From contig SHAP01000009.1 in assembly GCA_004213555.1 (NCBI GenBank), forward strand, positions 1-64,000: DNA of 64,000 bases, in the 5' to 3' direction. The notes under the pieces are model-generated. The model saw only the letters and a list, made by a program, of their open reading frames with translations, was not told the origin of the DNA and made no database searches. The translations under genes were made by a program, and so were the position numbers. Origin of the DNA: Phycisphaeraceae bacterium. GTDB lineage: Bacteria > Planctomycetota > Phycisphaerae > Phycisphaerales > SM1A02. Within the stretch, counting starts at the first letter, position 1; every line of letters starts with the position of its first letter. Positions 16,898 to 25,218 of this stretch are shown piece after piece.

Positions 16898-19068
16898 GCG
16901 TGGGCTCCCCGAATGATTTGGAGGGCTTTGGTTCCCGATTGGGCTTCCATCAACGCTTGGCGAATCGAGGGGTCCAGACAGGTTCGGCCAATTTCAGCAA
17001 GCGTGGCCAAATGGGATTCCGGGTCACCAGTGGGTGAGATCAGCAGGAAAACAAGTCGCACTTTGTGGGGTCCGTAAGAGGTGCCTTCGGGGGCAATGCC
17101 AAGAACACAAACCCGCTCATCAAGTCCTCGAGCATGCGTGTGCGGGATGCAAACACCATCGCCCACAAAAGTGGGATTCAGTTGTTCCCGTGAGAGCAGG
17201 TCGGCCAAGATTTCTTCTCGGTTGATGTCAGGTCTGGCAGCAACCAGTCGGTCCATCAACTCGTGCAAAATGCCATCGATTCCGTTGGATTGCAGTGGGC
17301 CGAAACTCTCAGGCAGAAAGGCTTGGCGGAAGTAATCCGCCTCTCGAATCAGGTGCAATCCCATGAGTGACCCGGCATCGGGTGGGGCCAAGTCCATGAC
17401 GCCATCGTTCACCGAAGCCACTCGGTAGATCCCAGCGCCGTGTTCGTCCGGATCGACCACGAATTTGGCATCACCGCGTTCCATCTCTGCGGAGATGAGA
17501 CCCGGTCGAGGCAGGCCTTCCGCAAACCGACTCCCACTGTCGGATTCTTCTCCGCCCCATCGCCAGACATTTGATTTGCCAAGCATCTCGGCCCAGATAT
17601 CGCAAAGTCGGACATTCAAATCTTCATTGTCGGTGAGTGCCAAAAGGTTGCCAAAGCGGGCAAAGTCCGCACGCTCTGCCAACTCAGGGCGACGGGCATC
17701 TTGCTCGATGGCATGGAGGCCTTCGGCTTTTGCTTCCCGAATGGCCCGTTTGTTTTGGTCGATCAGCAAGACAGGAACTTTGGCTTCGTTGGTCGCAAAG
17801 TGAGCGATGCGCCTCCCCAAACTGTGCGCACCAACGATGACCCATCCTTTGGGATGCTTGCGTCGGAGTCCAAGCAATCCTGCCAGAGGCCCTGCAGTGG
17901 TCGCTTGCAACAAAATCGTGGCCAAGATCACCGACCAAGTGAATGTCTCAACAAAGCCGACATCGTCAGGATTGGCTCGTTCCAAAGCCAGTGCAAACAA
18001 CGACGCCATGGATGCGGCAACGATGCCTCGTGGGGCAACCCAAGCCAAGAATGTCCGTTCATTCCATCCCAGATCGCTGCCCCAAGTGCAAAACACAATG
18101 GACAGAGGTCTGGCGACAAACATCATGGCCAGCACTGCCAGCAGGCCGCCCAAGCCAAACGATTCGAAGCGTTCAAAGTCCAAACGCCCGGCGAGCAGAA
18201 TGAACAAAGCGCCAATCAGCAGGAACACAATTTCTTCTTTGAATGCCCGGAGATGGCGCAACCTTTCCGGACTTTGAAAGCCAAGTGTGTAGCCCGCCAC
18301 GGTTGCGGCCAGTACTCCAGCCTCGCTTCGTACTGACTCAGCCACTGTAAACACACCCACTGCAACGGAGAGGGTGAAGACGTTGGTGAGGTCGGTTGGC
18401 ACCAGATCTCGGCGGTGCAGCCACAGCAAGATACGGCCACCAATGATGCCAATGATGGAGCCGCCCAAAACGCGAACTCCCAAATCAACAATCGCGGTCA
18501 ATCCGCCGGATTCGTCCGATATGGCGATTTCAAAGCACAGCAAAGCCACAAAAACACCAATGGGGTCGATGACCACCCCTTCCCAGTGAAGGATGCCGTG
18601 CAATCTTTCGTTCAGTCTCACTCTTTTCAGCAAGGGACCAATGACGGTCGGTCCTGTGACCACAACCAGAGATGCGCCCAGCAGGGCTTCCCGCCATGGT
18701 CGATCGGCCAGGAACACCAGCGCCAAAGTTCCCACCAGCAGCGTGACGAAGACACCGACCGTCAATAACCGGGTAATGACCACCGGGGTCTCTCGCAGAA
18801 CACCGCGATCGAGGGTCAGTCCCCCTTCAAAAAGAATGAGTCCCACCGCAAGGGCCACCAGAACCTCCAGCCCCCGTCCCAAGTCTGCAGGGTCCACCAG
18901 CGCGGCCTCCCCCAAGACGCCGGGACCGATCAAAACCCCGGCGGCAGTGAGAAGCAAAATTGGAGGAAGCCCAATACGCCTGGCGATGGTGACCAATGGA
19001 ATTCCCGCCGCGAAGGCCAAGCCAACGCTAAGCAGCATGTCGTAAACGTGGGAATCGGGTTGGGCCAC
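16894..19068 (-). CDS. Cation:proton antiporter with TrkA-N and PTS-IIA domains
   Basis: A 724-aa inner-membrane antiporter. Residues about 10-400 are a CPA-type transporter with a dozen hydrophobic segments and the EGVVIDP motif (163-169; Asp168 probable ion ligand). Residues about 407-520 resemble a TrkA-N/RCK Rossmann domain, but the glycine motif is degenerate (GAHSLG). The last ~140 residues are a PTS EIIA type-2-like domain with IPHTH (His643 or His645 at the usual phosphorylation site). Start GTG 19068 is favoured because TAGACT lies 6 bases upstream; ATG 19038 is an in-frame alternative. It is divergent from the asparaginase gene and heads the unit with the pentein gene. K+ or Na+ specificity is not decidable. 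Confidence 0.86.
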   Translation of the reverse strand: MAQPDSHVYDMLLSVGLAFAAGIPLVTIARRIGLPPILLLTAAGVLIGPGVLGEAALVDPADLGRGLEVLVALAVGLILFEGGLTLDRGVLRETPVVITRLLTVGVFVTLLVGTLALVFLADRPWREALLGASLVVVTGPTVIGPLLKRVRLNERLHGILHWEGVVIDPIGVFVALLCFEIAISDESGGLTAIVDLGVRVLGGSIIGIIGGRILLWLHRRDLVPTDLTNVFTLSVAVGVFTVAESVRSEAGVLAATVAGYTLGFQSPERLRHLRAFKEEIVFLLIGALFILLAGRLDFERFESFGLGGLLAVLAMMFVARPLSIVFCTWGSDLGWNERTFLAWVAPRGIVAASMASLFALALERANPDDVGFVETFTWSVILATILLQATTAGPLAGLLGLRRKHPKGWVIVGAHSLGRRIAHFATNEAKVPVLLIDQNKRAIREAKAEGLHAIEQDARRPELAERADFARFGNLLALTDNEDLNVRLCDIWAEMLGKSNVWRWGGEESDSGSRFAEGLPRPGLISAEMERGDAKFVVDPDEHGAGIYRVASVNDGVMDLAPPDAGSLMGLHLIREADYFRQAFLPESFGPLQSNGIDGILHELMDRLVAARPDINREEILADLLSREQLNPTFVGDGVCIPHTHARGLDERVCVLGIAPEGTSYGPHKVRLVFLLISPTGDPESHLATLAEIGRTCLDPSIRQALMEAQSGTKALQIIRGAHA

Positions 19069-19074
19069 CCCGAG

Positions 19075-19080
19075 AGTCTA
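19075..19080 (-). promoter_or_regulatory. -10-like TAGACT, 6 nt before antiporter GTG
   Basis: TAGACT (19080-19075) ends 6 bases before GTG 19068. It sits 11 bases from the plus-strand TATGAT of the divergent gene. Confidence 0.45.
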
Positions 19081-19091
19081 CGCGTCCGACC

Positions 19092-19097
19092 TATGAT
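19092..19097 (+). promoter_or_regulatory. -10-like TATGAT, 7 nt before asparaginase ATG 19105
   Basis: TATGAT ends 7 bases before ATG 19105 and contains the alternative ATG 19093. With a -10 at this place, transcription would begin at or next to ATG 19105. Confidence 0.5.
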
Positions 19098-19104
19098 TCT
19101 GGCG

Positions 19105-20031
19105 ATGCCACGTTTGCTCAGCACTTGGTCCTTCTCTGGCGCCGAACACAAGTCCGCTTTTGCGCGATTGGGCCCTGGTGCCGATCCACTTGACGCCGCC
19201 ATGCATGTGGCGGACGCGGTCGAAGCCGACCCAGAGGTGGATTCAGTGGGGTACGGCGGCCTTCCGGATGCCAGCGGGGGCGTTTCGCTGGATGCCTTGG
19301 TGATGCGTTCGCCCGCGGAACATGGCAGTGTGATTGCTCTGGCCAAGGTTCGGCAGGCGGCGGCAGCCGCTCGCTTGGTGATGGAAAAGAGTCCCCACCG
19401 AATCATTGCGGGGCCTGGAGCCGACGCGTTCGCCATGCAACATGGCTTGCCCGAGGAAAAATTGTTGGCGCCGGTCGCGTTGGAGCGTTGGGAAGCTTGG
19501 CGTGATGAGCCGCAACAAGATCCCGGTCAACGCCCTTGGGATGCGGGGCTCGGTCGTCTGTACCGCACTGAAGGTGGGCATGACACCGTTTGCGTGTTGG
19601 CCCAGAACGATCAAGGCCTGGCTGGCGTTTGCACCACCAGTGGCATGCCCTGGAAAACGCCCGGGCGGGTGGGTGACGCCCCGATTCCTGGTGCGGGTTT
19701 GTACGTTCACCCTCGATATGGCGCGGCAACGATTACCGGGACCGGCGAGTTGGTGCTCGGAAATTGTGCCTCGTTCTCGGTTGTGGAATCCATGCGGCAA
19801 GGTGCTGACCCTTCGAGGGCCATCGCCCACTTGCTGGAACTCGTGCTCGCCGAACAACCCGTCAAGTCGGAAGATCAACTGGGTGTGATCGCCATCACTC
19901 CGGATGGCCATTGGGCAGCGGGGTCGCTTCGTCCCGGGTTCAAGTACGTCGTAACCGATGAACAAGGCACACGGGTGGAATCACCAGAGTTGGTGATCGT
20001 GGACGAGCCAGTTCCCGAGACCGCATCCTGA
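19105..20031 (+). CDS. N(4)-(beta-N-acetylglucosaminyl)-L-asparaginase family (Ntn hydrolase)
   Basis: A 308-aa member of the glycosylasparaginase/isoaspartyl peptidase family, which cleaves the bond between GlcNAc and Asn or related beta-aspartyl bonds. Such proteins self-cleave to expose an N-terminal Thr. Thr161 in GGHDTVCVLA fits the nucleophile. Around it are the expected GVCTTSG and KTPGRVGDAPIPGAG stretches, with the GDxPIPGAG motif of glycosylasparaginases. No signal peptide is evident from ATG 19105, nor from the longer ATG 19093. It overlaps the DsbD-like gene (TGATG) and seems to be first gene of a three-gene unit. Confidence 0.87.
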   Translation: MPRLLSTWSFSGAEHKSAFARLGPGADPLDAAMHVADAVEADPEVDSVGYGGLPDASGGVSLDALVMRSPAEHGSVIALAKVRQAAAAARLVMEKSPHRIIAGPGADAFAMQHGLPEEKLLAPVALERWEAWRDEPQQDPGQRPWDAGLGRLYRTEGGHDTVCVLAQNDQGLAGVCTTSGMPWKTPGRVGDAPIPGAGLYVHPRYGAATITGTGELVLGNCASFSVVESMRQGADPSRAIAHLLELVLAEQPVKSEDQLGVIAITPDGHWAAGSLRPGFKYVVTDEQGTRVESPELVIVDEPVPETAS

Positions 20032-20822
20032 TGCTGGGGGAGTTCATGGCATTGGGGCTTTCGGGCAGTGTTGCCGACGAGTCCATACCTTTGAGCATCG
20101 CCGAAGTGTGCCGAGTGCAGCCCACTTTTGTGGCCGGTGCCCCCGCCGTGGGACGAATGACCACTCGGGACTTGACCTTGATCATTGAGTTGGAACTTGA
20201 AGAAGACTGGCACACGTATTGGTGGGATGCAGGATCATGGGGGGCCCCGCCAAGAATTCAAATCAGTGCTCCTGAGGGTTGGCAGGTTGGCCCCACCATC
20301 TTGCCCGCACCAGAATGCATTTCGACCGAGCTTGGACCGGTGTACGGCTACCACAAGTCGGTCCGATTCCAAGTGCCGCTGCGGCGACCGGATGCTTCAC
20401 CAGCCGAGTTGACGTACCAGTTGGATTGGTTGGTGTGCAAAGAGGCGTGCCTGTTGGGCATGCAATCCAACACATTGAGTGTGCCAGCCCAGTTGCCCAT
20501 TGGCCGTTTTCAGGATCTGCAGCAAGATGCCAATCACCTGGCGCCAGCACGGCGATTGCGTTCAAAGTTGCACGGTGAATCGCTCTGGGTGGAACACCCT
20601 GTGGGGTGTGTCGGACAGCCCAAACTTCTTTTTCGGCCGCTTGACGCTGTTTCTCTTGGCCAAGCCGACCCCGTGAAGCAGGCAGACGGATGGGCCTTTC
20701 CCCTTGAAATCCGCCGTCAAGATTTCCCCGAAGCAAGCCCCGTCACCTTGCACGGTTTGCTCATTTTTTCGGATGACGAGGGCCGCGAGACTTATGCTTT
20801 TTCGACCTCTTTAGAGAAATAA
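20031..20822 (+). CDS. DsbD N-terminal domain (DsbD-alpha) protein
   Basis: A 263-aa protein resembling the periplasmic N-terminal domain of the thiol:disulfide interchange protein DsbD. Typical features are HTYWWDAGSWGAPP, PEGWQVGP, YGYH and the paired cysteines in WLVCKEACLLG (cysteines 4 residues apart), the pair that passes electrons in DsbD. The transmembrane and C-terminal thioredoxin domains of full DsbD are absent. Start ATG 20031 overlaps the previous stop; ATG 20046 has a GGGGGAG just upstream and is an alternative. A redoxin gene follows 24 bases later, and may be the partner. The N-terminal export signal is weak, so location is uncertain. Confidence 0.78.
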   Translation: MLGEFMALGLSGSVADESIPLSIAEVCRVQPTFVAGAPAVGRMTTRDLTLIIELELEEDWHTYWWDAGSWGAPPRIQISAPEGWQVGPTILPAPECISTELGPVYGYHKSVRFQVPLRRPDASPAELTYQLDWLVCKEACLLGMQSNTLSVPAQLPIGRFQDLQQDANHLAPARRLRSKLHGESLWVEHPVGCVGQPKLLFRPLDAVSLGQADPVKQADGWAFPLEIRRQDFPEASPVTLHGLLIFSDDEGRETYAFSTSLEK

Positions 20823-20846
20823 TCACGTACCCCTGGAGATTTAATC

Positions 20847-21527
20847 GTGTTTTCAATAACCACTTTATGCACCGTGTGTGCTCTGACGTTCATGGCCGTA
20901 CCACCCAAAGGCGAAGGTTCATCCGACGAAGGCGGCAAGTGTCCAATCACTGGTCTTTTTTCTCCGGCAAAGAAGAAAGCTGCTGAGGCCGCTGTTCCCG
21001 CTGAAGTTGGCAAGGTTGCTCCACCGTTTGAGCTTATGGACACCAACGGCAAAGCCCACAAGTTGTCCGACTTCAAAGGCAAGACCGTGGTCCTCGAATG
21101 GTTCTGCGCTCGTTGCCCTTACTCGGGCAAGGCATCTGGCCGCTCGGTGCACTCCACGGGAAAAGTCAAGAAGCTCATGGAAGACCTGAAAAAAGTAGAC
21201 GAGAACATCGTGTACCTGCTGATTGATTCTTCCTCGAAGTGGAGCAAAGAAGATGTCATCAAAGAGGCCAAAGCCTGTGCCGAAGCCATGGACATCAAAG
21301 CGCCGATGTTGATCGACCACGGCGGCAAAGTGGGCAAGGACTACGGTGCCCGGACCACGCCGCACATGTATGTCATCGATGCAGAAGGCAAACTTCGCTA
21401 TGACGGCGCGTTCTCAGAGCAAACTGGCCGTGAAAATTTTGTTCTGAACGCCGTCAAGGCCATCAAGAAGGGTGAAGATCCCAAGCCATCCAAGACCCGA
21501 TCTTGGGGTTGTGGCGTCAAGTACTAA
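20847..21527 (+). CDS. Secreted redoxin / thioredoxin-like protein
   Basis: A 226-aa thioredoxin-fold protein of the AhpC/TSA-redoxin group. GTG 20847 is preceded by GGAG (20834-20837). A short signal (about 1-17) leads to a Lys/Ala-rich linker, then the redoxin domain (about 50-205) with APPFELMDTNGK, the redox site WFCARCPYSG (two Cys, CxxC), the cis-Pro region ARTTPHMYVID and a C-terminal WGCGVKY. It probably works outside the cytoplasm. The upstream DsbD-alpha-like gene suggests an extracytoplasmic reducing or peroxide-removing pathway, which is an inference from position. Confidence 0.83.
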   Translation: MFSITTLCTVCALTFMAVPPKGEGSSDEGGKCPITGLFSPAKKKAAEAAVPAEVGKVAPPFELMDTNGKAHKLSDFKGKTVVLEWFCARCPYSGKASGRSVHSTGKVKKLMEDLKKVDENIVYLLIDSSSKWSKEDVIKEAKACAEAMDIKAPMLIDHGGKVGKDYGARTTPHMYVIDAEGKLRYDGAFSEQTGRENFVLNAVKAIKKGEDPKPSKTRSWGCGVKY

Positions 21528-21547
21528 TTCGACCCATTGATCTTGAA

Positions 21548-21991
21548 TCATTTTGCGGGGTCGCCATTCGGCGGCCCCGCGGTCGTTTCTTGCATGAGAT
21601 CAAGGAGTGCCCGCTCAAGGGTGGCCCGTTCGGCATCATCCAGTCCATTTGGTCCATACAACACTCGAAAGGCTGGGCCCTGCTCGGTTTCCCTGATCCC
21701 AATCCACGCCGGGGGGCCCATCGGGACGGTGCCAATCGAGAGGGTCTGAGGCTCGCTTGATCTCGGTTCCAAGTGAATTTCCAAAGCCGCGGGTGGCTGA
21801 TCTTGGGTTGCCCCCATCGATTCCAGCCTTGCTTTCAAACGAACCGCAGCAGAAGTGTTGTCCTTGGCAAAATAAGTTCTTGGCAACGGAAGGTTCACTC
21901 CCCCCCGAGGTAGGACGTTGGGCCCAAGCTGGTGCAAATTTGGGGATGCCGAGCATCCCACCAGAATCCAAGCCAAGGCGCTTCGTGTCAC
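21548..21991 (-). CDS. Putative lipoprotein of unknown function
   Basis: A 147-aa protein with a very short signal and lipobox (ILVGC, Cys13). The mature part is mixed alpha/beta with a central PPAWIGIRE and an acidic helical C-terminus (LDDAERATLERALLDLM). I do not recognise the family. Start GTG 21991 fits TAGGTT 7 bases upstream and no other suitable start exists. It converges on the redoxin gene and is divergent from the hydroxyacyl-CoA dehydrogenase gene. Confidence 0.65.
   Translation of the reverse strand: MTRSALAWILVGCSASPNLHQLGPNVLPRGGVNLPLPRTYFAKDNTSAAVRLKARLESMGATQDQPPAALEIHLEPRSSEPQTLSIGTVPMGPPAWIGIRETEQGPAFRVLYGPNGLDDAERATLERALLDLMQETTAGPPNGDPAK
21555..21591 (+). terminator. Strong hairpin after the redoxin gene
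   Basis: GCGGGGTCGCC (21555-21565) pairs with GGCGGCCCCGC (21570-21580): 11 bp with one G-U pair and a 4-base loop, followed by TCGTTTCTT on the plus strand. It overlaps the 3' end of the convergent lipoprotein gene. The T-tail is imperfect. Confidence 0.5.
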
Positions 21992-21998
21992 GGCGGAA

Positions 21999-22004
21999 AA
22001 CCTA
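21999..22004 (-). promoter_or_regulatory. -10-like TAGGTT, 7 nt before lipoprotein GTG
   Basis: TAGGTT (22004-21999) ends 7 bases before GTG 21991. It partly overlaps a plus-strand TACAAT (22003-22008), so the divergent pair has interleaved -10 candidates. Confidence 0.4.
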
Positions 22005-22050
22005 CAATTGCATTCAGATTTTTGCTTTTACTTTTGTGAGGAAACCCCAC

Positions 22051-22914
22051 ATGTCTCACTCAGATTCAATTGCTGTCGTCGGTGCCGGAACCATGGGGGC
22101 AGGTATTGCCTTGGTTGGCGCCACCAGTGGCTTGAAATCCATCCAAATCGATGTTTGCGAAGAGGCTTTGGGCAAAGCCCGGGCCTTGCATGCCAAGACT
22201 TTGGCCAGAAATGTCCAAAAAGAACGGATGACTCAAGCCGAGGCCGACGCTGCAGCAACGAGGATTGAGTATGCCAATTCGCTCGATGCTGCGGCCGGGG
22301 CAACCTTTGCCATTGAAGCCGCCAGCGAACGTCTTGACTTGAAGAAGTCCATTTTCGCGGACTTGCGGTCAAGGCTTTCCGAGGATGCAATCCTGGCCAC
22401 CAACACTTCCAGCATCTCGATTACTGAAATTGCCACCGCGGTTCCCGGCGTTGAGGACCGGGTTATCGGGATGCATTTCTTCAACCCGGTTCCGGTGATG
22501 AAATTGGTGGAAGTCATCCGTGGACTGGCCACCAGTGATGCCACATTGGATGCCACCTTGCGGTTGGCCGAATCCATGGGAAAAACACCAGTGCCAGCGA
22601 ACGATCGCGCGGGTTTTGTGTCGAATCGAGTCTTGATGCCTTTGATTAATGAAGCTTTTTTCGCCTGGATGGAGGGGGTTGCGGAGCCAGAACACATCGA
22701 TGAGATCATGAAACTTGGTTGCGCGCATCCCATGGGTCCGTTGCGTTTGGCCGATTTCATCGGCTTGGATGTCTGTCACGACATCATGATGGTTCTTTAT
22801 CGCGAATTGGGCGATTCGAAATTCTTCCCGTGTCCACTGCTCCGGCAGTTGGTGACCGCAGGACGCCTCGGAGATAAAACCGGTCATGGCGTTTACAACC
22901 ACAGCGAAGGGTGA
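22051..22914 (+). CDS. 3-hydroxybutyryl/3-hydroxyacyl-CoA dehydrogenase
   Basis: NAD-dependent oxidation of 3-hydroxyacyl-CoA (or the reverse) in fatty-acid or butyrate metabolism. The 287-aa product has the Rossmann motif GAGTMGAG (residues 9-16), the conserved NTSSISITEIA and HFFNPVPVMKLVEVI stretch (His at the catalytic position), DRAGFVSNRVLMPLINEA, and LGCAHPMGPLRLADFIGLD. Length fits the monofunctional bacterial enzyme (about 282 aa). Start ATG 22051 has GAGG 9 bases upstream and TACAAT at 22003-22008 as a possible -10. It seems to be alone; ResB follows after 27 bases. Confidence 0.93.
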   Translation: MSHSDSIAVVGAGTMGAGIALVGATSGLKSIQIDVCEEALGKARALHAKTLARNVQKERMTQAEADAAATRIEYANSLDAAAGATFAIEAASERLDLKKSIFADLRSRLSEDAILATNTSSISITEIATAVPGVEDRVIGMHFFNPVPVMKLVEVIRGLATSDATLDATLRLAESMGKTPVPANDRAGFVSNRVLMPLINEAFFAWMEGVAEPEHIDEIMKLGCAHPMGPLRLADFIGLDVCHDIMMVLYRELGDSKFFPCPLLRQLVTAGRLGDKTGHGVYNHSEG

Positions 22915-22941
22915 GCCGTCGCCTAAAGTCTTTACTTCAGA

Positions 22942-25218
22942 ATGGCCCTGCTGCGATCACTACTGAATCTGTTCTCCTCGGTGCGTCTCGGCATCACCCT
23001 TATGGTGCTCATTTTTCTCTACAGCGCTGTGGGTTCGGCCGGCCTTCCGGTGCACTGGAATCTGCTTCGTCCTGATGCTTGGCTCCCACTCCGCGAAGCA
23101 TTCGACCTTTCTGAATTCCGTTGGTTCAACTGGTGGCCTTTCGCACTTTTGATTGGCTTGTTTTGTGTGAACCTTTCTGTGACAACGATTCGTCGTATCC
23201 CTTTCAATCGAATCAATCTTGGCGTCTGGATGATCCACTCTGGACTGATCACGTTGTCGGTGGGAAGTGTGTGGTACTTCGGGGTCAAAGTCGAAGGTGA
23301 CACGTTGGTGCACCGCCGAGCCCTTTCGGTGTCTTGGGGTGGTGAATCACAAACCATTGCCGCAGTGCCCGGGAAGAGAGTCAGTTTGCGCACCGCAGAC
23401 GGCCGCAAGGCTGATGTTCGAGTGGCTGCAATTGATCCAGAGGCCACCTTGGAAGATGGAACTCGGTCAGTCAAGGTGTCTCTTGTCGCGCGGGTTGACG
23501 GGAAGGACATGCTCCGTGAAATGCAAGCAGGGTTCCCGGAGTCCTCTCAAGATTTTATTCCGAGCGCTGACACCACGGGTTGGTCTCCGGTTGACGGTGT
23601 TGCGGTAGATGGGTTCGAAACGACACTTGATTTTGCTCCCGAGCCATACTTTTATTTGATGGAGTCACGGGCGGTGTACTTGCGAGAAGTGCAGGCCGAT
23701 GGCACCCGTGGACCGTGGGTAGAACGTCCGATCAGAAATCTCCCAATGTTCACCGACCGACTGAACGAACGCTCCCGAGTTTGGCCGGAAGGTGGGGCCA
23801 ATGCGAGTGCCCAAAAGAAAATGTCAGCCATTGGCTTGTCCGCGATGCACGACAACGATCCATTGCCTGACATACGCATGCAAGTGACCGACACCCTCCG
23901 ATACGCCTTGCCCGAGGTCAGACGAACCGATGGTGGCCCGGCCGTTGACCCCACAGCCACGGTGGAACTTTCTCGTACGGATGATTCTGACGTTCGCTCT
24001 TTTGATCTTCGGGCTTTGGATCCTGCGGCCCGCTCCGCCTTGGATGGTGCCCTCGAAATGCGATGGGTCCTTGATGAAAGTGAAATCGATTCCATGCTTC
24101 AGGTTCGCTCGGGCGGGCTCGTGGTTGATGGTGTGTCTTATCCACTGACCCCTGGGACCCAAGCACCCTTTGGATCAGGGACCCTGACCTTGCAGTCTGT
24201 GTCCGACGATTTGGTGGTTGGAGGCGAACGCATTTCTGTAGCGGTCGTCGGCTTGCAGCAGGGAGAAAACGAGTGGGTTCGATGGATCTTTGATGATCCC
24301 ACGCTCACTCGAGATCTGGACGCCCAAGGCCAGCCCATCGAAGGTGGCTTGCGACAAGCCGACATTGTCACCGAGTACCGGCCGGGTTCGGAATCTTCGG
24401 TTCGATTGGTTGCAGGGCCTGGCGAGGAAGACCTGCGGCTGTTGATTCCTGGAGAAGATGGAGGTCTGGTTCAAGACGTTCGCAGTGGAAGCTGGGTTGA
24501 TCTTGGTGCCGGATTGCAACTCCGAGTGGTGCGTTACGCACTGCGAAGTCAGGCCGAACGGCGGCCGCTGGTGATTCCGCAAGACCAGCGTGATCGTGAT
24601 GTTGGCTTCTTGGCATCAACCGTTCGCGTGACTTGTCCGGAGGGTGTGATTCGCCGCCGAGGACTCAAAGATCCGTGGCTGCTTTATCACCTGTATGCAT
24701 TTGATGGTGAAGTTGATTTGCCACGCCGGTACCGCTTTGAGCCGAGTGAATTGGTGATGAACGACGGACGCCGCTTCGAACTCTTGTACAGTCGACGCAG
24801 AATGAAAATGCCCGCCTCTGTCGTTCTCGATGACTTCGAGGTTCGAAGTCGTATCGGCGGATTTACCGGGGAAACCAGTAGCATTCGTGATTGGACCAGC
24901 CAGCTTCGGTTTGTCAAAGCTGGTGGTGGTGTCTCTGATCCTTATCGGGTTCATATGAACAACCCTGCGGAGCATCAGGGGCTGTGGTATTTCCAATCAC
25001 AATGGGATCCACCCGATCCGGCTCGGCGTGAGGATGAAGTCGACAGTCTTGGGTTGAACCACACTGTTTTGGGAGTTGCCAACCGAAAAGGTGTGTACGT
25101 ACAACTGCTCGGTACTATCCTCACGGTCATTGGCCTGGCGTATGCATTTTATGTGAAGCCTGTGATCAAGCGACGCCGTTTGGAAGTGGCAAAAGCGGCA
25201 GCCGGAGGTCAAGCATGA
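22942..25218 (+). CDS. resB: ResB-like cytochrome c biogenesis protein
   Basis: Membrane component of the System II cytochrome c assembly pathway, which with CcsA delivers haem to apocytochrome c. The 758-aa protein starts with three hydrophobic segments (about 8-30, 65-85, 100-118) around the RLGITLM and NLGVWMIHSGLITLS stretches typical of ResB. It has a very large extracytoplasmic middle region of about 600 residues and a last transmembrane segment at about 728-748. The region AEHQGLWYFQSQWDPPD near residue 675 is ResB-like. TAAAGT lies 12 bases before ATG 22942. The stop overlaps the ccsA ATG (ATGA), so they form an operon. Confidence 0.87.
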   Translation: MALLRSLLNLFSSVRLGITLMVLIFLYSAVGSAGLPVHWNLLRPDAWLPLREAFDLSEFRWFNWWPFALLIGLFCVNLSVTTIRRIPFNRINLGVWMIHSGLITLSVGSVWYFGVKVEGDTLVHRRALSVSWGGESQTIAAVPGKRVSLRTADGRKADVRVAAIDPEATLEDGTRSVKVSLVARVDGKDMLREMQAGFPESSQDFIPSADTTGWSPVDGVAVDGFETTLDFAPEPYFYLMESRAVYLREVQADGTRGPWVERPIRNLPMFTDRLNERSRVWPEGGANASAQKKMSAIGLSAMHDNDPLPDIRMQVTDTLRYALPEVRRTDGGPAVDPTATVELSRTDDSDVRSFDLRALDPAARSALDGALEMRWVLDESEIDSMLQVRSGGLVVDGVSYPLTPGTQAPFGSGTLTLQSVSDDLVVGGERISVAVVGLQQGENEWVRWIFDDPTLTRDLDAQGQPIEGGLRQADIVTEYRPGSESSVRLVAGPGEEDLRLLIPGEDGGLVQDVRSGSWVDLGAGLQLRVVRYALRSQAERRPLVIPQDQRDRDVGFLASTVRVTCPEGVIRRRGLKDPWLLYHLYAFDGEVDLPRRYRFEPSELVMNDGRRFELLYSRRRMKMPASVVLDDFEVRSRIGGFTGETSSIRDWTSQLRFVKAGGGVSDPYRVHMNNPAEHQGLWYFQSQWDPPDPARREDEVDSLGLNHTVLGVANRKGVYVQLLGTILTVIGLAYAFYVKPVIKRRRLEVAKAAAGGQA

